Positions 1 to 7,113 are shown, counted from the first letter of the stretch. The stretch: DNA of 36,415 nucleotides from Oscillospiraceae bacterium (GCA_017452605.1 JAFTMB010000051.1:1-36415), one strand, 5' to 3'. Notes: generated from the letters alone by a model not told the origin. Numbers and translations are program-made.

Positions 1-857
1 AATGCCACCCGCTGGTGAACTTCCTCTTCTTTGTGGGAACCATCGGAATGTCGGTGGTGATCCAGCACCCGGCTTACTTGCTTGCCGGAATCGTCACTGG
101 AGCGGTCTACTATCTACTCCTAAACGGCAAAAAAGGCTGGAAGACCATACTGGGTCTGCTGCCTGTGTTTATGATTTTGACTGCCATCAATCCGCTGTTT
201 AATACCTTGGGTGCAACACCGTTGTTTCACTTTGGAAGCAGACCTTAAACCCTGGAAGCGCTCTTTTACGGTGCAGCCCTTGCCAGCATGTTTGTTATTA
301 TGATGCTCTGGTTCGGCTGCTATAACAAGGTGCTGACCAGTGACAAATTTTCCAGCCTGTTCGGCAATCTGATCCCGTCTGTTTCGCTGCTTTTGGTGAT
401 GGTGTTCCGGATGGTTCCAAACTTTATTCGGAAAACACAACAGATCATTGGGGCCAGAAAGTCTATCGGCAAGGGTATCAGTGAAAACGCCACCACAAAA
501 GAAAAGCTCCAGGATGGCGGCACCGTATTAGGTGCTTTGACATCCTGGGCATTGGAGGGCAGCGTTGTTACCGGCGACTCTATGCGTGCCCGTGGCTACG
601 GTACGGCAAAAAGATCCAGCTTTATGATTTACCGCATGACCGGAACAGACTGGATTTTACTGGTTGTTATGCTGGTGTTGCTTGGAGTTACCATTGCTGC
701 AGCCTTCTTTGGCCAGTTTGCCGCAACCTTTGTTCCTGCTATTGACATCGCACCTGTTTCTTGGGGACTTGCAGCCTATACCGGTTATCTGCTGATCCCC
801 ACTGCATTACATATAAAGGAGGCCATCCAATGGCACATTTCCAGATCAAAGATTTAA
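1..857 (+). pseudogene. EcfT-like transmembrane protein, first copy; 5' end outside window, in-frame TAA
   Basis: Membrane scaffold subunit of an energy-coupling factor (ECF) vitamin transporter, linking the ATPase dimer to the S component. The reading frame is open from base 3 and its first residues (CHPLVNFLFF...) match the start of the second EcfT copy at 3179 (CHPAVNFIYF...), so only a few codons lie upstream of the window. Hydrophobic helices are followed by the EcfT-type cytoplasmic coupling motifs GARKSIG and MRARGYG. The frame is broken by TAA at 246-248, between SRP and TLEALFYG, where relatives commonly have an aromatic residue; the rest continues in the same frame to TAA at 855-857. 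One base change (TAC or TAT to TAA) would explain it. Without readthrough the product is about 80 residues, lacking all coupling motifs. It may be a true pseudogene, tolerated because a second EcfT exists, or a sequencing error. The fused ATPase gene begins inside its last codons. Confidence -1.
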
Positions 858-2488
858 ATTTTGCTTACCCCACGGGCAAGGGTAAAAAGTCTCTGGACGG
901 GGTAAACCTGTCCATTGAAAAGGGTGAGTACATTGTTTTGTGCGGTAAGTCCGGCAGCGGCAAAACGACCTTGCTGCGGCAGCTGAAATCCGTCCTTGCT
1001 CCTCACGGCAAGCGCAGCGGTGAGATACTGTTCAATGGAACACCTATCGAGAAAGTCAGCCAGCGGGATCAGTCTGCCAAAATCGGCTATGTGATGCAAA
1101 ATCCCGATGACCAAATTGTCACTGACAAGGTTTGGCACGAATTAGCCTTCGGCCTGGAATCCTTGGGTTGCGACCAGAAAACCATGCGTGCCCGTGTTGC
1201 GGAAATGGCTTGCTATTTTGGTATTCAGGATTGGTTCCATCGGGATGTAGCCAATCTTTCCGGCGGTCAGAAACAACTGCTGAATCTGGCTTCTATTATG
1301 GCTATGCAGCCGGAAGTGCTGATTTTGGACGAACCCACCAGTCAGCTGGACCCCATTGCGGCATCGGACTTTTTGAACACTGTCCGGAAAATCAACATTG
1401 AATTGGGTACAACCGTCATTATTACCGAGCATCGCTTGGAAGACATTTTCCCCTATGCTGACCGGGCCATCGTGATGGATGGCGGTAAGGTCATTGCAAA
1501 TGATACCCCCCGAAATATAGGTAAGCTTTTGTATGAGCAGAAGAATGATATGTTTGCGGCTATGCCTACCCCTGTCCGGGTGTTCTACGGCGCAGAAGGC
1601 AGCGGTGATTGCCCTCTGACTGTTCGCGAGGGCAGAACCTGGCTCAGTAAAACCTATCCTGAACCTACGATATCCACTCTGCCTGCGGAGGAACTGGATG
1701 ATGAAATCGAGAAACCTGCCCTGTCTTTGAAAGAACTGTGGTTCCGGTACGAAAAGGACAGCCCGGATGTGCTCCGGGGTGTGTCCGCAGAGGTTCCCAC
1801 AGGCACTCTGTATGCTATCGTGGGTGGCAATGGTGCAGGTAAGTCTACTACATTAAAGGCCGTCTGCGGTATCTGTAAGCCCTACCGGGGTAAGGTGAGA
1901 GTGTTTGGCAAGCCTGTTGAAAAATACAAATCTGCAGAATTATTTGGTGGCTGCCTTGCTATGCTGCCCCAAGACCCCAAGAGCCTGTTCGTCAAGAAAA
2001 CAGTCCGGGAAGATCTTGCAGAGATGACCAAGGACGAAAAGATAATTGCGGAGATCGCCGAAGTTTGCGAAATTGAGAGTCTGCTGGGCAGCCATCCCTA
2101 TGACCTCTCCGGTGGTGAACAACAGCGTGCCGCTTTGGCAAAGGTTCTTCTGACAAGTCCCAAACTTCTTCTGCTGGATGAGCCCACCAAGGGCATTGAC
2201 AGCTTCTTTAAGGAAAAACTGGCGAAGATTTTATGTAAACTTAAAGAGCAGGGAATCACCATCGTTATGGTTTCTCACGATGTGGAGTTTTGCGCCAAGT
2301 ACGCGGATATGGTATCCATGTTCTTTGACGGGCAGATGCTGACAACCGATACACCCCGTCGTTTCTTCGGAAACAACAGCTTCTACACCACCGCCGCTAA
2401 CCGTATGAGCCGCCATGTGTTTTCTATGGCAGTCACTGCGGAAGATGTGGTTGAGCTGTGCCGGCAGAATGTGGGGGCAGAGGTATGA
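830..2488 (+). CDS. fused ECF transporter ATPase (EcfA1-EcfA2 type), two ABC domains
   Basis: Cytoplasmic ATPase that powers the ECF transporter; two nucleotide-binding domains in one 552-residue chain stand in for the usual EcfA/EcfA' heterodimer. Domain 1 has Walker A GKSGSGKTT (39-47), Q-loop VMQNPDDQ (near 90), signature LSGGQ (143-147), Walker B LILDEP and an H-loop in ITEHR. Domain 2 has GGNGAGKST, LSGGEQQR, LLLLDEP and VSHD. The QNPDDQ stretch is typical of EcfA proteins. I chose ATG 830 because AAAGGAGG lies just upstream; an in-frame ATG at 761 has no such site and sits deep inside ecfT. It overlaps the upstream ecfT by 28 nt, and its TGA overlaps the next gene as ATGA, so translation is probably coupled. 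Both ATP sites look intact. Confidence -1.
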   Translation: MAHFQIKDLNFAYPTGKGKKSLDGVNLSIEKGEYIVLCGKSGSGKTTLLRQLKSVLAPHGKRSGEILFNGTPIEKVSQRDQSAKIGYVMQNPDDQIVTDKVWHELAFGLESLGCDQKTMRARVAEMACYFGIQDWFHRDVANLSGGQKQLLNLASIMAMQPEVLILDEPTSQLDPIAASDFLNTVRKINIELGTTVIITEHRLEDIFPYADRAIVMDGGKVIANDTPRNIGKLLYEQKNDMFAAMPTPVRVFYGAEGSGDCPLTVREGRTWLSKTYPEPTISTLPAEELDDEIEKPALSLKELWFRYEKDSPDVLRGVSAEVPTGTLYAIVGGNGAGKSTTLKAVCGICKPYRGKVRVFGKPVEKYKSAELFGGCLAMLPQDPKSLFVKKTVREDLAEMTKDEKIIAEIAEVCEIESLLGSHPYDLSGGEQQRAALAKVLLTSPKLLLLDEPTKGIDSFFKEKLAKILCKLKEQGITIVMVSHDVEFCAKYADMVSMFFDGQMLTTDTPRRFFGNNSFYTTAANRMSRHVFSMAVTAEDVVELCRQNVGAEV

Positions 2489-3189
2489 AAAAATCAAACA
2501 TCGCGACTTTGATTGTATTCTTTCTGCTGATTCCTGTCACCCTGTTTTTTGGCAGCAAGCTGCCTGGCAGGGGGTACTACATCACCGGTACTGGTATTAT
2601 TATCGAACTGATGATTCCATTCTTTATGGCTTTTGAGGGCAGACGCCCCCAAGCAAGAGAGCTGGTGGTCATCGCGGTGATGTGCGCCATTGCCATTGCA
2701 GGTCGTGCAGCGATTCCAATTCCCAATTTTAAGGCTATTTTCGCAATCATTATGCTTAGTGGTATCGCTTTCGGCCCGGAAGCAGGTTTTATGGTAGGTG
2801 CTATTTCTGCTTTCGCCAGTAACTTTTTCTACGGCCAAGGCGCCTACACACCATGGCAGATGATGGCCTATGGTGCCGGTGGTATGCTGGCAGGCTTCTG
2901 CTTTGCCAAAGGCAGACTCCCCCAAAAGCCTTTTGTCATGGCAGTATTTGGCCTTTTGGCAACAATCCTCTGGGTTGGACCGCTTCTGGATTGCTCTCAC
3001 ATTTTCCTGATGGTGAGCGTCATCAACTGGAATTCTATTATTGCGGCGTTTGTTTCTGGTTTCCCCGTGAATCTCAGCCAAGGAATCTGCACCGTACTGG
3101 TTATGCTGCTGTTTGGCAGACCGTTACTTGACAAGCTGGACCGGATCAAGGTTAAGTACGGCATGATGGAGGGCGAAAATGGGCTTTGA
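2485..3189 (+). CDS. ECF transporter S component (substrate-binding membrane subunit)
   Basis: Small polytopic protein of 234 residues that should bind the vitamin-like substrate and dock on EcfT. It has about six hydrophobic helices with the short charged turn ARELVVIAVMCAIAIAGR at about residues 57-74, followed by the glycine/alanine-rich helix FGPEAGFMVGAISAFASNFF and TPWQMMAYGAGG, a pattern seen in ECF-type S components. The substrate cannot be read from sequence. The S-AA'-T organisation resembles the CbrTUV-type (cobalamin-related) systems, but that is only a guess, and no riboswitch is visible because the operon start is outside the window. ATG 2485 overlaps the ATPase stop codon; an in-frame ATG at 2458 would intrude into the ATPase gene. 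The end overlaps ecfT copy 2 by 11 nt. Confidence -1.
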   Translation: MKKSNIATLIVFFLLIPVTLFFGSKLPGRGYYITGTGIIIELMIPFFMAFEGRRPQARELVVIAVMCAIAIAGRAAIPIPNFKAIFAIIMLSGIAFGPEAGFMVGAISAFASNFFYGQGAYTPWQMMAYGAGGMLAGFCFAKGRLPQKPFVMAVFGLLATILWVGPLLDCSHIFLMVSVINWNSIIAAFVSGFPVNLSQGICTVLVMLLFGRPLLDKLDRIKVKYGMMEGENGL

Positions 3190-4060
3190 AAAATGCCATC
3201 CGGCGGTGAATTTCATCTATTTTGCCACCGTGATTGCCGGGATGATCGTATTTCAGCATCCCATCTTTCTGCTGATATCTTTTGTGTGTGCTTTTATATA
3301 CAGCATCAAGCGGAATGGCTGGAAAGCAGTTGTGTTTAATGCTGTGCTTCTGCCATTGGTAGCTGCATTTGCTCTGTACTACAGCAGCTACAATCATTTT
3401 GGCGTTACGGTGCTGCAGCAGAATATGATTGGCAACAATATGACACTGGAAAGCCTTGTGTACGGTTTCGTTTTAGGTCTTGTGATTGCAGGCGTGCTGA
3501 TTTGGTTTTCCTGTGTATACTCTGTGTTTACCACAGACAAAGTAGTGTACCTTTTTGGCAAAGCCAGCCCCCGTCTTTCTCTGTTTCTGGCAATTATTTT
3601 ACGGATGGTGCCGAGAATTAAGAAGGAAGCCAAGAAGATCAATACCGCTCTGCGGGGCATTGGCAGAGGTGCCAATCAAGGCAATGTCTTTCAGCGGTTG
3701 CGTAACAGTATTCGCATTCTTTCTATGTTGATAACCTGGACGATCGATTCCCTGACCCTTGTTTCAGAATCTATGCGCAGCCGGGGCAGCTCCCTGCGGG
3801 GCAGAAAGGCTTTTTCCATTTATCGTTTTGACAACCGGGACCGGGCTTATGTGGTGGGTAACTTTGCCTGCTTGACTGTGATTTTTATGGCGGTCATGCT
3901 GAAGCAAACAGATATCCTCTACGATCCACGGATTGTTATGAACCCGATTACTGCTATGTCCTACCTGTTCTATGCAGGCTATGCAGTGTTCTGTCTGATG
4001 CCTTTGGGCTTGGAATTGTGGACGGAATACCGCTTCTGGAAAGCAAGAAAAGTATTGTGA
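3179..4060 (+). CDS. EcfT transmembrane protein, second copy (intact)
   Basis: EcfT scaffold protein of 293 residues. N-terminal helices begin at CHPAVNFIYF; the cytoplasmic coupling region carries LRGIGRG and MRSRGSS, the counterparts of the two Ala-Arg-Gly-like motifs that grip the ATPases. It is clearly paralogous to the gene at 1-857 (same N-terminal CHP...VNF and QHP motifs, same TTDK/TSDK and MVP landmarks), and the two flank the fused ATPase and the S component. It is last in the operon and is followed by a strong hairpin at 4071-4107. With the first copy interrupted, this is the only EcfT here that can be translated in full. Confidence -1.
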   Translation: MGFEKCHPAVNFIYFATVIAGMIVFQHPIFLLISFVCAFIYSIKRNGWKAVVFNAVLLPLVAAFALYYSSYNHFGVTVLQQNMIGNNMTLESLVYGFVLGLVIAGVLIWFSCVYSVFTTDKVVYLFGKASPRLSLFLAIILRMVPRIKKEAKKINTALRGIGRGANQGNVFQRLRNSIRILSMLITWTIDSLTLVSESMRSRGSSLRGRKAFSIYRFDNRDRAYVVGNFACLTVIFMAVMLKQTDILYDPRIVMNPITAMSYLFYAGYAVFCLMPLGLELWTEYRFWKARKVL

Positions 4061-4070
4061 GAATATGAAA

Positions 4071-4107
4071 AACCGGCGGTGAGACTCAAATGATCTCACC
4101 GCCGGTT
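4071..4107 (-). terminator. 14-bp perfect hairpin, terminator of the minus-strand cassette (possibly bidirectional)
   Basis: Perfect inverted repeat, arms 4071-4084 and 4094-4107, loop of 9. On the minus strand it is followed by a T run (complement of 4066-4070), as expected for intrinsic termination of the gene ending at 4177. On the plus strand there is no T run, so its role after ecfT is less certain. Confidence -1.
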
Positions 4108-4176
4108 GCTATGCGAGAACCAACTGTAACTGATATTGTTCTATGTTTGCTGTAATAAATTCACACAAAGCCAACA

Positions 4177-4443
4177 CTATGAGCAAATAGTATTCTTACC
4201 TTTCTTCTTTGAATGCTGCTTATCCATCATCATATCCACACGGTTTGCCATAAACGTGAGAAAGGTATCCAAGTCCGGCTCTTTGCCGTCAGGACAGATT
4301 TGTTTCCATAATGCCTGGGCGCGAGGATCAGGGGAAGCCATACCTGCGCGAATGGCCTCCATCATTTCGTGTTCCACTTCTTCGGGGGATATGCCGTTTT
4401 CGGCTGCAATGATTTCTATAATTCTCTTTGTACTTTCTGTCAT
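4177..4443 (-). CDS. small protein resembling the Spo0A C-terminal-type mini proteins
   Basis: 88-residue protein, predicted cytoplasmic. Residues 5-33 (RIIEIIAAENGISPEEVEHEM...) read as a helix-turn-helix-like pair similar to stand-alone sporulation-factor Spo0A C-terminal domain proteins of gut Clostridia, in which a GVSPEEV segment is followed by an acidic helix and a DP(R/E) turn. The remainder has a KQICPDGKEPDLDTF segment and a lysine-rich tail. The real Spo0A DNA-binding residues are not obviously present, so DNA binding is inference only. ATG 4443 has TAGGAG upstream. It lies 12 nt after the SLOG gene, in the same minus-strand unit, and ends in TAG, unlike most genes here. The family call comes from recollection of similar small proteins and is moderate at best. 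Confidence -1.
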   Translation of the reverse strand: MTESTKRIIEIIAAENGISPEEVEHEMMEAIRAGMASPDPRAQALWKQICPDGKEPDLDTFLTFMANRVDMMMDKQHSKKKGKNTICS

Positions 4444-4455
4444 ATCGAAACACTC

Positions 4456-4932
4456 CTATGTATCTATTTTGTCTGCAAGGTTGATTACGGTCTTTCCTTG
4501 CTTAATTGCATAATCTACCGTCTGCCAGGCACCGCCATTTTCGTGTTCAATGTAGCAGATAATAAGGTCAGCACGGTCAACCATTTCACGATTGCGAATT
4601 TGGATAGCGGATTTGGGATGCGCCACGGATGCGGCGCGCGAAATCTCTACGTCGGTATAATAATCGTGAAAGTAATTATCGTTATTAAGATACTCTGCCG
4701 TAGGATAGGGCAGCACCAAAACAAGAGCACTGTTATCGTCCCTATGATTTTTTCGTACGCGAAGCACAGAGGAAGAGACACATTGATCAAAGTCCCCATT
4801 TCTCCCAACCAAAAAATCCACATATTCATTCTCGTCGATAAGTTTCCGTATCTGTTCTTCCAGGAGGTTTTCTACCTTTATGATATTGTCCACGTACCGG
4901 TGACCAAAAAACGCCACAGAATAAATCCTCAT
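4456..4932 (-). CDS. SLOG-family nucleotide-binding-like protein (YspA/DUF1273 type)
   Basis: 158-residue protein. It opens with VAFFGHR, has an acidic FLVGRNGDFDQ turn (about residues 40-50) and ends with NREMVDRADLIICYIEHENGGAWQTVDYA (an aspartate, then a GGAW loop). These landmarks match the Rossmann-like SLOG superfamily (YspA, DUF1273, DUF2493 relatives), whose members are thought to bind nucleotide-derived ligands; several occur in defence or stress contexts. No partner enzyme or effector is adjacent: the neighbours are a Spo0A-C-like mini protein downstream and a divergent XRE regulator. Transcription probably starts at the minus-strand promoter 5067-5095, leaving a roughly 125-nt leader that contains hairpin 4953-4981. 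It ends in TAG. Confidence -1.
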   Translation of the reverse strand: MRIYSVAFFGHRYVDNIIKVENLLEEQIRKLIDENEYVDFLVGRNGDFDQCVSSSVLRVRKNHRDDNSALVLVLPYPTAEYLNNDNYFHDYYTDVEISRAASVAHPKSAIQIRNREMVDRADLIICYIEHENGGAWQTVDYAIKQGKTVINLADKIDT

Positions 4933-4952
4933 ACGCCTCTCCTTGCTAAAAT

Positions 4953-4981
4953 GCCCACCGAACCGTTTTCGTCCGGTGGGC
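4953..4981 (-). promoter_or_regulatory. leader hairpin upstream of the SLOG gene
   Basis: Inverted repeat with 8-bp GC-rich arms (4953-4960 and 4974-4981) and a 13-nt loop, lying between the promoter 5067-5095 and the start codon at 4932. On the minus strand it is followed by ATTTTAG, so it could work as an attenuator or terminator. No leader peptide or ligand pocket is evident. Confidence -1.
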
Positions 4982-5066
4982 TATTCCAATGACTCAGCTA
5001 TCTCATCATGCGTGTGTATAGCGGTCATTTAGAATCGTTTGTAGGTTTATTTCCTGCATTTTCTTA

Positions 5067-5095
5067 ATTGTATCATATATAAACCAATATTGCAA
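5067..5095 (-). promoter_or_regulatory. SigA-type promoter for the SLOG / Spo0A-C-like genes
   Basis: On the minus strand TTGCAA (5090-5095), a 17-bp spacer, then TACAAT (5067-5072). It lies in the 234-bp intergenic region divergent from the XRE gene. That region (4933-5166) also holds hairpin 4953-4981 and a plus-strand TACAAT at 5141-5146 with no good -35, a possible weak promoter for the XRE gene. Confidence -1.
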
Positions 5096-5166
5096 TATCT
5101 TTACAGCCTCACAACCAATAGTTTTGCCACCTATGTGGGTTACAATATTACAAAGGCGGTGAGATT

Positions 5167-5478
5167 ATGGACGAAAAGGATTTTGCTCTGCGGTTAGCAC
5201 AACTGCGTAATAAGAAAAATGTATCTGCACGGGAAATGAGTTTGGCTATCGGTCAGAACCCCGGCTATATAAACAACATTGAGTCAGGAAAGTCGTTGCC
5301 CTCCTTGATGGGTGTTTTCTATATCTGCGATTACTTAGGTGTTTCGGTAAGTGAGTTCTTTGATCTCGATACCAAAAATCCAACTAAGCTTAATGGCATC
5401 ATTAACGACCTTAAAAAGTTGGATGACCAACAACTCGAAAGTATCGCCAATCTTGTAAAGGGTTTAACAAAGAAGTAA
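5167..5478 (+). CDS. XRE-family helix-turn-helix transcriptional regulator
   Basis: 103-residue DNA-binding protein. Residues 5-60 form a Cro/CI-type helix-turn-helix: RLAQLRNKKNVSAREMSLAIGQNPGYINNIESGKSLPS, then a third helix (MGVFYICDYLGVSVSEFFD). The C-terminus is a short helical tail (DLKKLDDQQLESIANLVKGL), common in small XRE regulators and possibly for dimerisation. ATG 5167 follows AAGGCGGTGAG. It is divergent from the SLOG/Spo0A-C-like unit and ends at a strong terminator, so it probably controls the shared intergenic region and perhaps itself. That role is inferred from position only. Confidence -1.
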   Translation: MDEKDFALRLAQLRNKKNVSAREMSLAIGQNPGYINNIESGKSLPSLMGVFYICDYLGVSVSEFFDLDTKNPTKLNGIINDLKKLDDQQLESIANLVKGLTKK

Positions 5479-5494
5479 GCTATATATTAAGCAA

Positions 5495-5521
5495 GGCCGG
5501 TGACCCCAATAGTCACCGGCC
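5495..5521 (+). terminator. rho-independent terminator after the XRE gene
   Basis: Arms GGCCGGTGAC (5495-5504) and its complement (5512-5521), 7-nt loop, extended by AA/TT and followed by TTTT. The minus-strand transglutaminase gene ends at 5538, so it may serve both directions. Confidence -1.
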
Positions 5522-5537
5522 TTTTAGCATATTCTCT

Positions 5538-6422
5538 TCAATAGATTTTCGTTATGTAATAATCCTTGTCGGAAGTATGGGCACTTGTTAGTTCACGGAA
5601 GCCGTAAAGACTTTTTCCGTTGGCTGTGCTTGTGATGTCATTTGTTACGTCCACATCCCACCAGCAACCGTCATAATAAACACGGTTCCAGGTATGGTTT
5701 TCCGTTGCACGATTATAGGGTATCCCGTCTACAACATAACAAGGAATGCTTTGACTACGGCAGAGTGCGGCAAACAGATTGGCAAAATCATAGCAAACGC
5801 CCTTGCGGGTACTTAATGTTCGGCGAACGTTAAAGTATTGGAGTAGGGTTTGGTAGTCGTAGTCATATTCCAAGTTCGTTATCATCCAGCTGTAGATCGC
5901 CTGCACCTTTTCTGCATCGGTATCACTGTCTGCACAAATTTCGTCAGCAAGTTCTTCCGTCTGCGTGTCCCATAGGGGTGCTCCACCGTTGGCGAGATAA
6001 GGGGTCTCCGGTTTACAGACGAAATTGTATGCGGTAATCCCCATGAGCAAAATGAGGCCTGCGATTACCAAAACATAGATTTTCGTCACCAAACCATCCT
6101 TGCCTGTCCTAACCGTACCGGTAATGTAATACATCAGTTCGGTGACGAGCAAAAGCATCGTCATAACCGGGAGCAATCTACGGCAGCATATAAAATAGAC
6201 CAAGTTCGTAAGAATATCGAGCATCAGGACGATATGTACGATTGTCCTCATAGCTCTTGTACGTGTCTCTGTCAGCAGAAAGAATGCGGGCAACACCGAC
6301 AGCAAGTAGAATGCGGTCAAGGTTTGTGATAGAACGAGAAAGTCCTTAAGGTACAAACCCAACAATAGGTTATATGTAATTGCGATGGCAAAGAAAATGA
6401 TTCTTGATTTTGTAGTCTTCAT
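5538..6422 (-). CDS. membrane protein with C-terminal transglutaminase-like domain
   Basis: 294-residue protein. The first 130 or so residues hold four or five hydrophobic segments (about 8-30, 33-52, 60-80, 84-102, 113-133). An external C-terminal transglutaminase-like domain follows, with the Cys-His-Asp triad visible: Cys210 in RKGVCYDFANLF, His243 in ENHTWNRVYY and an aspartate in WWDVDVT (256 or 258). Such domains act as cysteine proteases or protein/peptide cross-linkers; the substrate is unknown. I chose ATG 6422, preceded by AAGGAG; the longer reading from 6482 would read through a palindrome and has no ribosome site. It stands alone between tRNA-Arg and the XRE gene, convergent with the latter. 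Confidence -1.
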   Translation of the reverse strand: MKTTKSRIIFFAIAITYNLLLGLYLKDFLVLSQTLTAFYLLSVLPAFFLLTETRTRAMRTIVHIVLMLDILTNLVYFICCRRLLPVMTMLLLVTELMYYITGTVRTGKDGLVTKIYVLVIAGLILLMGITAYNFVCKPETPYLANGGAPLWDTQTEELADEICADSDTDAEKVQAIYSWMITNLEYDYDYQTLLQYFNVRRTLSTRKGVCYDFANLFAALCRSQSIPCYVVDGIPYNRATENHTWNRVYYDGCWWDVDVTNDITSTANGKSLYGFRELTSAHTSDKDYYITKIY

Positions 6423-6463
6423 TTCAAATCTCCTTAATGCAAGAAATCCTTTGAAACGAAGAA

Positions 6464-6496
6464 GTGGTCGTACAGAGGGCAACTCTGTACGACCAC
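6464..6496 (-). repeat. 14-bp perfect palindromic hairpin in the leader of the transglutaminase gene
   Basis: Arms 6464-6477 and 6483-6496 match perfectly, loop of 5. It sits about 40 nt upstream of the minus-strand start codon at 6422 and downstream of the tRNA terminator. There is no clear T run on either strand. It could be a second terminator, an mRNA stabiliser or an operator. Confidence -1.
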
Positions 6497-6531
6497 AAAC
6501 AAAGACTACATCATATCATTTAAGAAAACAA

Positions 6532-6573
6532 CAAACCCGAACGTTTCGCCAATCGGCAAAAGGTTCGGGTTTG
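6532..6573 (-). terminator. terminator of tRNA-Arg
   Basis: Inverted repeat CAAACCCGAAC (6532-6542) / GTTCGGGTTTG (6563-6573). On the minus strand it lies just downstream of the tRNA and is followed by a T-rich stretch (TTGTTGTTTT). Confidence -1.
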
Positions 6574-6580
6574 AATGTTT

Positions 6581-6656
6581 TGGTACACCGGAAGGGACTC
6601 GAACCCCCAACCCTCGGAACCGGAATCCGATGCTCTATCCATTGAGCCACCGGTGC
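6581..6656 (-). tRNA. tRNA-Arg (anticodon CCG)
   Basis: Cloverleaf read on the minus strand: acceptor GCACCGG pairs with CCGGTGT (first pair G-U), followed by A73 and an encoded CCA. The D-arm is GGCTC...GAGC, the anticodon stem TCGGA/TCCGA encloses loop TTCCGGT (anticodon CCG, reading CGG), and the T-arm has GGTTCGAGTCC. It is 76 nt including CCA. An in-register promoter lies 20 nt upstream and a terminator downstream, so it is a monocistronic tRNA gene. Confidence -1.
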
Positions 6657-6675
6657 ATCGCTTGAAAGCCTTGCT

Positions 6676-6704
6676 ATTATAGCAAGGTTTTTTTCATTTG
6701 TAAA
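6676..6704 (-). promoter_or_regulatory. SigA promoter of tRNA-Arg
   Basis: Minus strand TTTACA (6699-6704), 17-bp spacer, perfect TATAAT (6676-6681). Predicted start is about 13 nt before the mature tRNA 5' end. The -10 lies inside an 8-bp inverted repeat (6669-6687) that is followed on the plus strand by seven Ts. Confidence -1.
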
Positions 6705-6760
6705 GGGGAGAATTTGAAAAATCCTGTCGATTTAACTGCCCGCGCGCAAATATTTCCCTC

Positions 6761-6789
6761 TTGTTTTTTTCTTATATAGGGGTTATAAT
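6761..6789 (+). promoter_or_regulatory. SigA promoter of the DUF1858 gene
   Basis: TTGTTT (6761-6766), 17-bp spacer, TATAAT (6784-6789), about 30 nt before the start codon; probably also drives trmK and the Nif3-like gene if hairpin 7064-7092 is read through. Confidence -1.
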
Positions 6790-6819
6790 ATCCCAAGAAA
6801 AAGATAGGAGGTCATGATT

Positions 6820-7056
6820 ATGGCTGTTAAAATTGAAAAAGATACCATCATTGGTGATGTTCTGGATATTGCACCCCAGGCCGCACCTTTATTCTTTGCC
6901 ATCGGCATGCACTGCCTGGGCTGCCCCTCTTCCCGGGGTGAGACCGTAGAGGAAGCCTGCATGGTTCACGGCATTGAGTGCGATGCTTTCCTGGCTCAGC
7001 TCAACCGCTTCCTGGAAGCTTACGAGGCAGACCAGGCTGAAAAGCAGGGTAACTAA
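6820..7056 (+). CDS. DUF1858 domain protein
   Basis: 78-residue protein made almost wholly of a DUF1858 domain, related to the N-terminal part of ScdA/RIC-type iron-sulfur repair proteins and also found alone or beside hybrid-cluster-type proteins. The diagnostic segment is GMHCLGCPSSRGETVEEACMVHG, with a CxxC (residues 35-38) and a further Cys in EEAC. The family is thought to bind a metal or a redox cofactor; the exact role is unknown. I chose ATG 6820 because AGGAGG (6805-6810) is about 9 nt upstream, whereas the in-frame ATG 6814 is too close to it. Confidence -1.
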   Translation: MAVKIEKDTIIGDVLDIAPQAAPLFFAIGMHCLGCPSSRGETVEEACMVHGIECDAFLAQLNRFLEAYEADQAEKQGN

Positions 7057-7063
7057 AACGGCT

Positions 7064-7092
7064 GTGCCATCCCGTAATAACTGGGGTGGCAC
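7064..7092 (+). terminator. possible terminator/attenuator between the DUF1858 gene and trmK
   Basis: 10-bp arms 7064-7073 and 7083-7092 with one G-T pair and a 9-nt loop, followed by TTTCCTTTT. The tail is imperfect, so partial readthrough into trmK is likely. Confidence -1.
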
Positions 7093-7113
7093 TTTCCTTT
7101 TGGAGGATTGTAC

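Noticed and set aside
6581-6656. tRNA-Arg as a site of integration for the cassette at 4.1-5.5 kb
   Set aside because: No copy of the tRNA 3' end was found in the expected region, and no integrase or other mobile gene is visible.
7064-7092. Riboswitch in the DUF1858-trmK gap
   Set aside because: Only a simple hairpin with a poor T tail in a 57-nt gap; no room for an aptamer.
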